Source of the DNA: an uncultured Lachnospiraceae bacterium
GTDB lineage: Bacteria; Bacillota; Clostridia; Lachnospirales; Lachnospiraceae
NCBI GenBank assembly: GCA_900317505.1
Contig: ONHB01000002.1
Coordinates: 124,001-188,000, forward strand
Length of the DNA stretch: 64,000 nucleotides
Direction of reading: 5' to 3'
Under the pieces are notes generated by a model. That model had not been told where the DNA came from. It was given only the letters and a program-made list of their open reading frames with translations, and made no database searches. Below, in pieces: positions 7,826-17,389 of the stretch. The position numbers and the translations under genes are program-made. Within the stretch, counting starts at the first letter, position 1; each line of letters opens with the position of its first letter.

Positions 7826-9803
7826 ATAATCCGAAATGCGATACTGTATAGCGGTAAGCCTCGGCATTGCCCAAATCAAAGGATTCACCATCCGGTACAT
7901 AAGCCATAAGTCCTTTCTTTTCGCAGACATAAGCCAATGCATCTGTCAGTTCGATTTCTCCCTTTTTACCGACAATATTGTGCTTGACAGCTTCATCGAG
8001 GCGGTTGAAGATATCCTTTGTAATAATATAAGCGCCAAATGCTGCATAATAATTTTCGGGATTTTTGCGCGTGGGCATAGACAAAAATTCTTTGGCATAT
8101 ACGCAGTCAGGCTTTTCAGCAATATCTGTCAATCGGAGAATGGTCTCGGTCTTATCCTCCCAGGTGCCGCTGAAAATGCCATAGTGAATAACTTCAGAAA
8201 GCGGCACGGGATGGACGGCTACCAAAGGCTGTCCGAAGCGTTCATATACCTGAATGAGCTGTTTGGTACATGGAACAGATGTGTTGCTTTGATAGATCAT
8301 GTCGCCAAGCAGCAATAAGGCAGGTTCACCGTTGGTAAACTTTTTGGCCTGATATACAGCATGGCCGAAGCCTTTTTGCTCGTCCTGAAAGACAAAATGG
8401 AGCTTTTTGGCGATCCTCTGTATTTTTTTCTCGTATTCCTTCATCTGATTTGGAAGCTTGTTGTAGTGATCCTCAGATAACGGTTTGAAGAAAAAGTCCT
8501 CATAGTATGTTTTTTCTTCTCTGTTGAGGATCAGGCAGATTTCTTCAATTTCAATATTGTCAAGCTCCTCGAGCAGTACAAGAATGCCGGGCTTGACCAG
8601 TCCGTCAGAATCAATGACCGGACAGAATTCTTTTTTGACACCGCGTGTCTCCGGGTAGAGACGGGTACCGAAGCCGGCAACGGGGATGATCGCTTTGCGG
8701 ACTGCCTTGTTGGGCTTTAATGTCAGGGAATAGGCTGTCATGCCCTTTTTATCCTGAAGGTATGTCATCAGGGCTTTTTGGGTCTTTGCATCCTTGGCCA
8801 GAAATTGTACGGTACCATCGCCCTGTGAGCCAACACCCTTGGCACCATAGGTCAGTGATCTGACGGTTTCATCCTGCAGGACAGAATGAAGAACCGGGGC
8901 GGTCAGCTCCTCCGGACACATGGGCATCAGCTTTTGGTCAAATAACTCCTGCGCTTCGATCATCAGCTCTCCCAGCTTTTTGACTTCGCCGGAGGAAATA
9001 TAGTCCATGGCTCTTTTGGTGATATCCTGATTTTGTTCGCCGAGAGCTTTGTGTACTTCTTTTTCCATGTCGTTGTGGGGAAATGGATATGCCCGGTTCA
9101 GGTCAGCCAAAATCTTGACTGTATCCTTACCTGCCATCAGATCGGCAAATACATAATGCAAGGGCTTTTTGACCATGATCCGGTCAACGTCCAACTCATT
9201 TCCGTCAAAAGTCATGGCAACCGGATTGACTCCGAAGGCACATGCCTGGTCGAGACGGCCGCATCTGGAGGGAGTACGCTGTTCGCCCCAGTATGCCATA
9301 TTCATGATGCCGAGTGTATTGAGATGCAGGCTGTAAAGCTGGTTGAAAGCCTGTGCGACCATGACACAGATGGCAGCTGAGGATGACAGACCGCTTTTCA
9401 TCGGAAGTGTCATATCGGTGATCGTAAGCTCCATTCCGCCTACGTGATACCATTCGCACATGTAGGAAGCGACACCGGCAACATAAGAAAAGAAGCCACC
9501 GTTGCGGGCTACACTGCGAAGCTTGTTCATATCCATCTCACAGGAGAAGGAATCACCGTGGTATTCCTTAAGACTGCTTTTGACGGTAAAGAGCTCGGAT
9601 TTGCATGCGGTCCCGTAAATACCCTGTTCAATGCCTGTTACGATGGCACGGCCGGGGACGATTTCTGCATTCATGGTCTTGTTGAGACCGGCCCAGTCGC
9701 TGTGCTCGCCAAAGAGGCAGAGACGGCCGGGGACAAAGAGTTCAATGGTATCATTATTGTTAGATGAATTGTTTGCCATAAAAATGTGAAATCCGTATGT
9801 CAT
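7824..9803 (-). CDS. Bifunctional GHMP sugar kinase / GalU-like nucleotidyltransferase
   Basis: A 659-residue fusion. Residues 1-360 form a galactokinase-type GHMP kinase: PGRLCLFGEHSDWAG (about 25-39), the phosphate loop PMKSGLSSSAA (134-144) and a CGRLDQACAFG segment. Residues 368-659 form a nucleotidyltransferase starting AIIPVAGFGTRLYPE, with KKEFCPVID as the lysine-containing substrate loop and LLGD as the metal-binding region. The fusion would phosphorylate a free sugar at C1 and then activate it to an NDP-sugar, a salvage logic known from fucokinase/GDP-fucose pyrophosphorylase, although there the domain order is reversed. The sugar and nucleotide are not determined. The strong ribosome site upstream matches a different, out-of-frame start (9760-9831), so the exact start is uncertain; ATG 9779 is an alternative. 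Confidence 0.88.
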   Translation of the reverse strand: MTYGFHIFMANNSSNNNDTIELFVPGRLCLFGEHSDWAGLNKTMNAEIVPGRAIVTGIEQGIYGTACKSELFTVKSSLKEYHGDSFSCEMDMNKLRSVARNGGFFSYVAGVASYMCEWYHVGGMELTITDMTLPMKSGLSSSAAICVMVAQAFNQLYSLHLNTLGIMNMAYWGEQRTPSRCGRLDQACAFGVNPVAMTFDGNELDVDRIMVKKPLHYVFADLMAGKDTVKILADLNRAYPFPHNDMEKEVHKALGEQNQDITKRAMDYISSGEVKKLGELMIEAQELFDQKLMPMCPEELTAPVLHSVLQDETVRSLTYGAKGVGSQGDGTVQFLAKDAKTQKALMTYLQDKKGMTAYSLTLKPNKAVRKAIIPVAGFGTRLYPETRGVKKEFCPVIDSDGLVKPGILVLLEELDNIEIEEICLILNREEKTYYEDFFFKPLSEDHYNKLPNQMKEYEKKIQRIAKKLHFVFQDEQKGFGHAVYQAKKFTNGEPALLLLGDMIYQSNTSVPCTKQLIQVYERFGQPLVAVHPVPLSEVIHYGIFSGTWEDKTETILRLTDIAEKPDCVYAKEFLSMPTRKNPENYYAAFGAYIITKDIFNRLDEAVKHNIVGKKGEIELTDALAYVCEKKGLMAYVPDGESFDLGNAEAYRYTVSHFGL

Positions 9804-9831
9804 TTTTTGATATAAGAATCATCAAAAACAT
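9760..9831 (-). other. Possible 23-codon leader ORF overlapping the kinase-NTase start
   Basis: On the minus strand an AAGGAG (9841-9846) sits 9 nt before an ATG (9829-9831) that opens a 23-codon frame ending at TAA (9760-9762). It overlaps the first codons of the large fusion gene in another frame. An A6 run lies at the crossing point, and loss of one A would join the two frames. It could be a leader peptide, translational coupling or slippage. Confidence 0.35.
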
Positions 9832-9892
9832 CGGATCCTACTCCTTATATTTATAAATTGCTTTTTAAATTGGTGTTTGATTACCAGATTTA

Positions 9893-9921
9893 ATTTTATC
9901 AGTGCAAAGCATGTTTGACAA
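9893..9921 (-). promoter_or_regulatory. Promoter for the kinase-NTase gene
   Basis: On the minus strand TTGTCA (9916-9921) and TAAAAT (9893-9898) are separated by 17 bp, a good sigma-A-type promoter. It points towards the fusion gene and overlaps one of two TTGACA hexamers of the divergent plus-strand promoter region. Confidence 0.6.
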
Positions 9922-9929
9922 GGATTCGT

Positions 9930-9959
9930 TTGACATGATCCCAAATAGCTGCGTATTAT
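9930..9959 (+). promoter_or_regulatory. Promoter for the 10038-18306 operon
   Basis: Consensus -35 TTGACA (9930-9935) and -10 TATTAT (9954-9959) with an 18-bp spacer. A second TTGACA lies exactly 15 bp upstream (9915-9920), within a duplicated GTTTGACA. The promoter reads into the large membrane-protein operon starting at 10038. Confidence 0.6.
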
Positions 9960-10037
9960 GTTCTTGTGTGTTGTATAGAGGCTGCGCTAAAATAAAAATG
10001 TTTAATGGTAAATTGAAAACGGAAATGGTTAATAATA

Positions 10038-12440
10038 ATGAAAGCGTATTTGAATAAACAACCTATTTTTAGAAAAATATTTCAGGCTTTATTGATTTCC
10101 TTTCTCCTGTCAGTTATCATATGTGGATTACATACAATTATTCGCAATCAATATGATATTCGGGAATTTGAAAGTCTTTTATGCGGAAAAATATATCATG
10201 TCAAGAACATAACACCTGTCAATTATAAAGTGGATGGTGATCACTACACTTCGGTCAATGAAGATGCTATTTTACTTTTTCCGGATATGGATAAAAGAGT
10301 TGTCAATGTTGTGGTCAATTTTAAGAAACCGCTGGAAAAGGTTATGCAGATAGAGCTTTATTATGACTTGGATGGCAGTGGATTTTGTGAAGAACAAAAA
10401 AGCATCATTCAGCTCCCGGCCGGTAAAAAAAATGTGGAATTCATTCTAAGACAGGAAGTTCATACAATCAGGCTTGATATAGGCAATCAGAGTGGAGAAA
10501 ATTTTTGGTTAAAAAATATTGAAGTCAACAGGATCAATTGGTATGAAACCGATCTGGTATTGTATTTTGGTCTGCTTTTTTTGATTAGTCTGTGCCTGCA
10601 GTTCCGGAATAGTACAGTTGTGAGAAAACTGTACCAGCACCGATATCTGATAGGACTGGTAGGTCTTGTTATATGTATGGTGTTGGGACTCCACGGCTCA
10701 TCTATCAATGCATGGGGATACCTGACGGGTTATCAGTATTATGACCATTATCCGAGTGAGATTTTTGGTACCTGGCGGATTGTCAGAGGTGACGAGTACG
10801 GGATTCTGACTCCGATGGCGTTTGCACAGGCACAAAATGATTATGGCTATTTCTCAGATCTGTTTGGCTCTTACGGCATGGATATGTTTATGGTATATGG
10901 ACAGGCTGTAAAGGATATTGCTGTGATCTTCCGGCCGTTTTATCTGGGATATCTCCTTTTTGGGCTGAGGATGGGATTGTCCTTTTTCTGGTGTGGAAGG
11001 TTTATCCTTCTGTTTCTCGTTTCGTGGGATTTTGGACAGATGATGTTAAGAGGTTCCGGAAATTTTTCGGGAAAAAGAATTTCTTTTCTTTATGCGGTAA
11101 TTCTTACAATGTCTCCGGTGGTGCAGTGGTGGTTTGCGATCAATGGTCTTGTGGAGATGCTTTTGTTTGGTCAGCTTGCAATTCTATTGTTTATGAAATA
11201 CCTGCAGGAGCAGCGTTTTTGGAAAAGAGCATGTTGTATAGTTGGAATCTGTTATCTTGCCTGTTGCTATATCATGCTTCTGTATCCGGCATGGCAGATA
11301 CCGGTCGCATGGCTTCTGGTATTTGTTGCGGTGGCATTGCTTTTGGAACTGATTCGTGATAAAAAGGCACTCTGGTACTGGAAGGATTTATTTGCGTGGT
11401 GTGGAAGCCTGGCGCTCTTTGGCTTGATCATGATGCGGATTCTGATCAAATCACAGGCAACGATAGAGGCAACCCTGCATTCGGAATATCCGGGCAGCCG
11501 GTCATTCTGTGGGGGAGCCGGCTTTAGTGGACTTTTTGCCGGTTGGGTCAATCTTTTTCTGACACAGGTAAGTGACAGCGTGAATGTTGAAAATAATGTC
11601 TGCGAAAAGGCTGCTTTTCTGGATTTTATGCCTTTGGGGCTTATTATGGCCTTGGTTGTAGTGGGAGTACAGATTTATCGGAAGCAGAAAAAGGATTATT
11701 TATTGATATCGCTTTGCCTTTTTACTCTGATATTTGGAAGCTGGTATGTATTTGGATGGCCGGAAGCGCTTTGCAAGGTTACACTGCTTTATACGGTCAA
11801 TCCGGAACGAGGGTGTATTGCAATACAGCTTGCGCAGGTAATGATGCTGTTTCGTGCAGGCTGGCAGCTGATGCCCTGTAAGAAAATCAAATATCTGACC
11901 TTGTGGTGCAGAGAAGCTGCTCTTCAAAATATAGTGTTCCTTCTGATATGTGCCGGCCTGATGTTCTCTACGATGCTCGTCAATCCGATTGTATCCGGGA
12001 TTGGGGCATGGGAAGATAATAAGCTTTTGCAGGCTGTGGCAGACAGTGACAGAGAAGGAGATATCTGGGTTGCAGACCGGTGTGGTGTTTACATTCCCAA
12101 TCTGATGACGACTGTTGGAGCTCATACTGTCAATGCGATACATCTTTATCCGGATGTAGAGACGTGGAGTGTTCTGGATCCGGCCGGTGTCAATGAAAAT
12201 GTCTACAACCGTTACGCACATGTGACGCTCGACCTGACACCGGGAAGTACAGAATTTGAGCTGATACAGAATGACTGGTTTCATGTTGCGGTCAATATGG
12301 ATGATCTGAAAGCTCTGGGAGTTACAAAAATATTATCAACCAACGTGGATGGATATGAAGTTTATGATACAGATGATCTGAGTATTGAGCGGGAACGTGT
12401 TATAGGGGATTATGCAATTTACAGCATAAACCGGAAGTGA
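10038..12440 (+). CDS. Polytopic GT-C-like membrane protein
   Basis: An 800-residue membrane protein. One transmembrane segment near residues 15-32 is followed by an extracytoplasmic beta-rich domain of about 130 residues, then a dozen or so hydrophobic segments between about 175 and 660, and a final soluble domain of about 130 residues. Conserved-looking loop features are the first large loop after the second membrane segment (YYDHYPSEIFGTWR...GDEYGILTP) and ARG/SGNFSGKR-type basic loops. The layout matches GT-C glycosyltransferases, which take polyprenyl-phosphate sugars and act on the outside of the membrane, but no catalytic motif is certain. It is the first gene of an operon with a DUF6020-like protein 8 bp downstream. 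Confidence 0.7.
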   Translation: MKAYLNKQPIFRKIFQALLISFLLSVIICGLHTIIRNQYDIREFESLLCGKIYHVKNITPVNYKVDGDHYTSVNEDAILLFPDMDKRVVNVVVNFKKPLEKVMQIELYYDLDGSGFCEEQKSIIQLPAGKKNVEFILRQEVHTIRLDIGNQSGENFWLKNIEVNRINWYETDLVLYFGLLFLISLCLQFRNSTVVRKLYQHRYLIGLVGLVICMVLGLHGSSINAWGYLTGYQYYDHYPSEIFGTWRIVRGDEYGILTPMAFAQAQNDYGYFSDLFGSYGMDMFMVYGQAVKDIAVIFRPFYLGYLLFGLRMGLSFFWCGRFILLFLVSWDFGQMMLRGSGNFSGKRISFLYAVILTMSPVVQWWFAINGLVEMLLFGQLAILLFMKYLQEQRFWKRACCIVGICYLACCYIMLLYPAWQIPVAWLLVFVAVALLLELIRDKKALWYWKDLFAWCGSLALFGLIMMRILIKSQATIEATLHSEYPGSRSFCGGAGFSGLFAGWVNLFLTQVSDSVNVENNVCEKAAFLDFMPLGLIMALVVVGVQIYRKQKKDYLLISLCLFTLIFGSWYVFGWPEALCKVTLLYTVNPERGCIAIQLAQVMMLFRAGWQLMPCKKIKYLTLWCREAALQNIVFLLICAGLMFSTMLVNPIVSGIGAWEDNKLLQAVADSDREGDIWVADRCGVYIPNLMTTVGAHTVNAIHLYPDVETWSVLDPAGVNENVYNRYAHVTLDLTPGSTEFELIQNDWFHVAVNMDDLKALGVTKILSTNVDGYEVYDTDDLSIERERVIGDYAIYSINRK

Positions 12441-12448
12441 AATAAGGC

Positions 12449-14146
12449 ATGAAATGGGATATGGATGAAGAAATGTTGCACAATAAAAAATGTAATATAA
12501 AAATAAAAAGACGGACGGACGCAGAGAAAACGGTGCTTAGGCGGTGGGATATTCCGTGGATTCTTCTGACGGGATTGTTTCTTGGATTTTTAAAGTGCAG
12601 TAGCTTAAGCTTTGATACATTGGGAGCGATTCCGCTTAACAGTCTGCCTTTTTGGGGAAGGTGCGTGCTGTACGGTATTGGATTTATGGTTCCTGTGACC
12701 TTTGTCTTTTGGATCGCACCGGTGATTGACAAGTGGCTGCGTCGGATGGATGGGGTTATTCTGAGCCGTTTATCGGATAAGATGAATGTTTCCGGTCTGA
12801 GGATTTTTTTCTTTCTGGCATTTATGATTGCCTGGATACCGGTATTTTTAGCTATGTACCCAGGATATCTTGCCTATGATGGTCCGGTACAGCTTTTACA
12901 GATCTGGCCTAAACTGCAGCTTGATGCCAGCCATCCGGTTGTGCATACATTGTTTATGAGTGGCTGTATTTCGCTGGGGAAGGCTTTACTTGGATCAAAT
13001 GAAGCGGGACTTATGCTGTATTCAATCGCACAGGAGTTGATCCTTGCATATGTACTGGCATATTTGCTGGCTTATCTTTTGCAAAAAAAGGTGCCAAAGC
13101 TGATCGTTATTTTTGATTTTCTGATTCTTTCATTTCATCCATTGATACAGCTGTTTGTCGTTGTGACCACCAAGGACGTGATCTTTGGTGCACTTTTCGT
13201 GCTTTTTTTTCTGTATTCTGTGGATATGGTGCAGGATATGGCTGCGTTTTTTGGCAGCAGGAAAAAGATTGTTGTATATATGGTATTGGCGGTTTTGATG
13301 GCGCTTTTCCGTAAACAGGGTATTTATTGCGTATGTCTGATGGCTCCGTTTATGATCTTTGTGTGTCGTAAGTATCTGAAAAAGGCATGTATTTGTCTGT
13401 TGGTGCCGGTGGTTTTGGTGCTGGTATTGACAGGACCGGTTTCGGACGCCTGCGGCATTATTCCGGATGAACCCAAGGAAATGCTGAGTGTACCGATCGA
13501 GCAGCTTACTTATGTGGCTTTGCAGGATGAAAATAAAATATCCCGGTCGGATCTGGATACAATTGCTTCTTATATTCCTTCGGATGTATGGGGAGAATAC
13601 AATCCATATATTGCAGATCCGGTAAAGTCCTTTTTTAATAATGAACTGTACAGGGATAATTCCAGGGATTTTTTCAGAGTCTGGTGGAAGCTTGGCAAAG
13701 AACATCCTATTCAATATGTCAGTGCCTTTGGATATCTGACTGAACCATACTGGTATATGGGGACGCAGCATCATTACTGGAGTCTGTTTGCACCGTTTTA
13801 TAGTCTGGAAGGCTCCTTTGTTGTAGGACAGAAGAGCTTGTTGCCCGGATATTATGGTTATCTGATGCGGGTCGGGCAAAACAATCTCACAAATGGAGGT
13901 TTTTGGAGTATCCTGTCAGGAATGTTTATTTCAATTTCCGTGCCGGTGTATTTTCTGTTTTTCTGCCTGATTGGAATAATACGGCAGAAAAAGTGGGAAT
14001 TTCTGGTTCCGATGATCTTATTGGGTGGTTATATCGGAAGTCTGTTTTTGGGGCCGGTAGCATGTATGCGTTATATATTCCCGGTGCTGCTTTTTAACCC
14101 GTTGTGTTTCGGAATGTTATTTATGGAGATAAAACAACATGAGTAG
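12449..14146 (+). CDS. DUF6020-like polytopic membrane protein, probable GT-C enzyme
   Basis: A 565-residue protein with about a dozen hydrophobic segments. The first outside loop reads AMYPGYLAYDGPVQLLQ and is followed by DASHPVVHTLF, the acidic and histidine-containing loop signature I associate with the DUF6020 family of GT-C-like proteins. A loop with YWYMGTQHHYWSLFAPFYS lies near residues 435-455. It starts 8 bp after the previous stop and its end overlaps the next start by 8 bp, so translation is probably coupled. Likely transfers a sugar from a lipid carrier to the glycan outside the membrane; the donor is unknown. Confidence 0.72.
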   Translation: MKWDMDEEMLHNKKCNIKIKRRTDAEKTVLRRWDIPWILLTGLFLGFLKCSSLSFDTLGAIPLNSLPFWGRCVLYGIGFMVPVTFVFWIAPVIDKWLRRMDGVILSRLSDKMNVSGLRIFFFLAFMIAWIPVFLAMYPGYLAYDGPVQLLQIWPKLQLDASHPVVHTLFMSGCISLGKALLGSNEAGLMLYSIAQELILAYVLAYLLAYLLQKKVPKLIVIFDFLILSFHPLIQLFVVVTTKDVIFGALFVLFFLYSVDMVQDMAAFFGSRKKIVVYMVLAVLMALFRKQGIYCVCLMAPFMIFVCRKYLKKACICLLVPVVLVLVLTGPVSDACGIIPDEPKEMLSVPIEQLTYVALQDENKISRSDLDTIASYIPSDVWGEYNPYIADPVKSFFNNELYRDNSRDFFRVWWKLGKEHPIQYVSAFGYLTEPYWYMGTQHHYWSLFAPFYSLEGSFVVGQKSLLPGYYGYLMRVGQNNLTNGGFWSILSGMFISISVPVYFLFFCLIGIIRQKKWEFLVPMILLGGYIGSLFLGPVACMRYIFPVLLFNPLCFGMLFMEIKQHE

Positions 14147-16265
14147 ATCAGTAAGACAAATACTTTTTGATTATCAATTAAATAAATGTCATGCAGGCTA
14201 TGAAAAAAGACTGGACAGGCTGAGCGATCCATACGGTATGTGGATTGCAGAGATTGAAGAAAAGGGTCAGAGTGAAAAATCATATATAAAGGTACCGGAT
14301 GGAGGTGCGGATAATACTGAGGATAAGAAAAAGATTTGTATTACCGACTGTGGAGATTCGTGGATGATCACTACCGGGGCCGGATATGCCGGGATGCCCT
14401 ATGGAAGATATGAGGATTATTTTTCCGGACATACGGATTGTGCTCTGATATATGCGGATGAGGATATGGTTGATGAAAGCCGTGGGGATAAAGGCAGATT
14501 TGGTCCGTTTATGAAGCCTGATTACAGCCCGGATACGCTGCTGTCTTTTTTTTACATGGGAAGTCAGGTTTTTGTGCAGAAGGAGCATTTCGAAAAAGCA
14601 TTTGCCATGTACTGCGAAGCCTTGCGGGATGGAAAAATCGGATTTGCAGAATGGAATGCTGATCTTGCCTTGATACAGGGCGGTCTGAAAACGAAAGCAC
14701 AAATGGAAAGGCTGATCTGTGACCGTAGGAGTCTGTATGAACTGATCCTTTATTTTACGGAATATATTTCCGGTCACGACCTGACGGTGGCACATATTCC
14801 ACAGATATTGTTTCACGGATCCGGCAGCAGCTGGCAGGCAGAGGATCCGAAAAGGCCGGAAGCTGTTAATCCCAATGCGTACTGGGGATATACGGAGGAA
14901 TATGACAGCTGCAAAATAAATGCCATGGTACGCCGGGGTATACAGGGAAAGCTGGTGGAATATGGTGGATATAGCAGACCTGTTTTTGACGTGACAGGTG
15001 ACCATCTGATATCCATCGTTATACCATCCAAGGATCATGTTGATGTTCTTACAACTTGTCTGCGAAGCATATATGATAAGACACAGGGTGTGCGGTATGA
15101 GATTATCGTAGTGGACAACGGAAGTAACGATGACAATCGGGGGAAAATTCAGAAGCTGCAAGAGGTGTATCCTTTTTCATATCTGTATCATCCGATGGAT
15201 TTCAATTTTTCTGCCATGTGCAATCTTGGTGTGGCGCAGGCAAAGGGAGATTATATTCTGCTTTTGAATGATGATATGGAGATATTACAGTCTGACTGGC
15301 TCTCTATTATGTTGGGACAGGCTTTACAGACGCATGTCGGTGCTGTTGGCGCAAAGCTTTTGTATCCGGGTACAGACAGGATACAGCATGCGGGAATTAC
15401 CAATCTCTGGGTAGGCCCTGCCCATAAGCTTTTAAAGGAAACGGATTCTGTGGATTATTATTATGGCCGCAACCGTCTTTCTTATGACATGATCGGTGTG
15501 ACAGCAGCTTGCCTTCTGGTTGCAAAAGATAAATATGAACAGGTTGGAGGATTTTGTGAAGATATAGCAGTGTCCTACAATGATGTGGATTTTTGTTTTT
15601 CTTTGTATGATCATGGCTATTATAATGTGATTCGCAATGATGTGGTATTGTATCATCACGAATCCATCAGCCGGGGAGATGATACTCTGTCTGAGAGTAA
15701 GTGGAACCGATTACTGCATGAAAAGGATTTTGTATATGAAAGACATCCTGCTCTAAATGGAAAGGATCCTTTTTACAATCCCGGACTGGCCGGATTTAAG
15801 CATAAATATTTTTGCAGTTATCTGTATCCTTATGAACAGCGGCTGGCCAAAAACGAAATTCATCAATTTCGGGGACAGATAAAAAAAGAGTGGTACAATA
15901 ATTGTCTGACAGTGACAATTGAGCATATCCGGCTGGAGCGCAGACTGAACCTCACGGATGAGGTGGATGTGTACTGGATCGAGGGCTGGGCCTATGTGCT
16001 TGGCATGGACAATGCCAGATATTCCTGTCAGCTCATTCTGACAGATGAAAATGGGAGCAGGTTTACGGTGACTCCGTTTGAACGTTATCGTCCGGATGTT
16101 GTTGATATTTTGCCGGAACAAAATGGCGTGGCACTTGCCGGTTTCAGTGCGAGGCTACGCAGAGAAGATCTGCACCCCGGTAGTTATGGCGTATCGGTGC
16201 TGTTTAGGGATCGATGTTCCCGACAGAGGCTTTACAAAGAATGTGAGGAAATTCTGACAGTATGA
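14139..16265 (+). CDS. GT2 glycosyltransferase with vestigial N-terminal module and C-terminal beta domain
   Basis: A 708-residue protein. The only complete GT2 module begins near residue 290 (ISIVIPSKDH), with VDNGSND and LLLNDDMEI as donor and metal-binding regions and a later SYNDVDFCF. The first 280 residues match only the second half of a GT2 module (YADED near 108, then PFMKPDYSPDTLL) and lack the Rossmann-type VPVYN start and DHDD, so this part is probably inactive. After about residue 560 a beta-rich domain (WIEGWAYVLGMDNARYS) follows; its function is unknown. It overlaps the preceding gene by 8 bp and the following one by 4 bp. Confidence 0.85.
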   Translation: MSRSVRQILFDYQLNKCHAGYEKRLDRLSDPYGMWIAEIEEKGQSEKSYIKVPDGGADNTEDKKKICITDCGDSWMITTGAGYAGMPYGRYEDYFSGHTDCALIYADEDMVDESRGDKGRFGPFMKPDYSPDTLLSFFYMGSQVFVQKEHFEKAFAMYCEALRDGKIGFAEWNADLALIQGGLKTKAQMERLICDRRSLYELILYFTEYISGHDLTVAHIPQILFHGSGSSWQAEDPKRPEAVNPNAYWGYTEEYDSCKINAMVRRGIQGKLVEYGGYSRPVFDVTGDHLISIVIPSKDHVDVLTTCLRSIYDKTQGVRYEIIVVDNGSNDDNRGKIQKLQEVYPFSYLYHPMDFNFSAMCNLGVAQAKGDYILLLNDDMEILQSDWLSIMLGQALQTHVGAVGAKLLYPGTDRIQHAGITNLWVGPAHKLLKETDSVDYYYGRNRLSYDMIGVTAACLLVAKDKYEQVGGFCEDIAVSYNDVDFCFSLYDHGYYNVIRNDVVLYHHESISRGDDTLSESKWNRLLHEKDFVYERHPALNGKDPFYNPGLAGFKHKYFCSYLYPYEQRLAKNEIHQFRGQIKKEWYNNCLTVTIEHIRLERRLNLTDEVDVYWIEGWAYVLGMDNARYSCQLILTDENGSRFTVTPFERYRPDVVDILPEQNGVALAGFSARLRREDLHPGSYGVSVLFRDRCSRQRLYKECEEILTV

Positions 16266-17389
16266 AAAAAAGGGATATTAATGTAGATTTCATAAGGGTG
16301 ATGGCATGTTTCATTGTCATTTGTGTGCATATTGATGCAATGAGTATGAGTGGAGTTGATCGGACAAAAGTTTTATGGACGGTATTGTTCGGTGATGGTG
16401 TGGCATTTTTCTTTATGTTGATGGGATTTTTTATGTTTAATAATGATTCCTTTTTAAAGCTTCTGAAGAAAACAACGTTGCATATTCTTCTTCCTGCATT
16501 TATTGTGATGTTTTTGTCTCGCATGTTTTATTACTGGATAGTTGGGCAATCAGGCTTTTTTCACTGCTTTACTTTTGAAGGATTTGACTGGAAGGATATG
16601 GTGGCCTGCTTGCTTAACTGGACAACCGGTGGATACAACTGTCAGCACCTATGGTATATCTTTACATATTTTCAGGTAATCTTGCTTTTTCCTATTTTAA
16701 AACTGCTTTGCCCCGGTATTAAGCACCCGGAGGACAGTAAAAAGACAGTAAAGATTAGATGGTATCTGATGCTTATGACCCTGTTTGGACTTCTGATCAA
16801 CGATGTCCAGGCGTATTTTCAGCTGCCGATGACGGTTATGTCGTATATACCGATTGCAGTACCTGCAGTGTATGCGGTAACAGGATATACAATTTATGAG
16901 AACAAAGAAAAGATACAGCATAACCGGTGGATTCCAATTGCTTTTGGAGCATTGGCGTTCGTAATGGAAATAATCCGTTATCTGTTGCAGATAAAATTAT
17001 ATGAGAAAGATGTGTCAGCTAATTATTATCTTTTTTGGAATATTGGACTTGCTTATGTGGTTACGGCATCCGTAATTGTTGTAATTATGGCGATACCTTT
17101 TCGGGATGGCAGAACAGGAAAATGGATTTCCTACTTGGGCAGTCTGACTTTTGCGATATATTTGTTGCATTATAATGTGATTGCTTTTCTGGATAGCCGA
17201 GGGCTGACGCTGTGGGTGAGTCGCCTGATGGGATGTGAGCCGGAGGAAGTACCGATGTGTACTTTTAAGCAGGAACTGATTTACATAGGAGTAAAATTCT
17301 TGGCTGTGTTTGGGATTGCGCTTGTTTTAAGTGTACTAATAGATATGATAAAAAGAGGACTGAGAAAATGGAAAAGATCGCAGTTTTGA
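16262..17389 (+). CDS. Acyltransferase 3 family membrane O-acyltransferase
   Basis: A 375-residue protein with about ten hydrophobic segments. The N-terminus has the family pattern DFIRVMACFIVICVH, whose Arg and His are the usual catalytic positions, and the C-terminus SYLGSLTFAIYLLHY is also typical. Members transfer acetyl or succinyl groups from the cytoplasm to sugars in the envelope. Its start overlaps the previous stop (ATGA). Most likely O-acetylates the polysaccharide made by this locus. Confidence 0.9.
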   Translation: MKKRDINVDFIRVMACFIVICVHIDAMSMSGVDRTKVLWTVLFGDGVAFFFMLMGFFMFNNDSFLKLLKKTTLHILLPAFIVMFLSRMFYYWIVGQSGFFHCFTFEGFDWKDMVACLLNWTTGGYNCQHLWYIFTYFQVILLFPILKLLCPGIKHPEDSKKTVKIRWYLMLMTLFGLLINDVQAYFQLPMTVMSYIPIAVPAVYAVTGYTIYENKEKIQHNRWIPIAFGALAFVMEIIRYLLQIKLYEKDVSANYYLFWNIGLAYVVTASVIVVIMAIPFRDGRTGKWISYLGSLTFAIYLLHYNVIAFLDSRGLTLWVSRLMGCEPEEVPMCTFKQELIYIGVKFLAVFGIALVLSVLIDMIKRGLRKWKRSQF

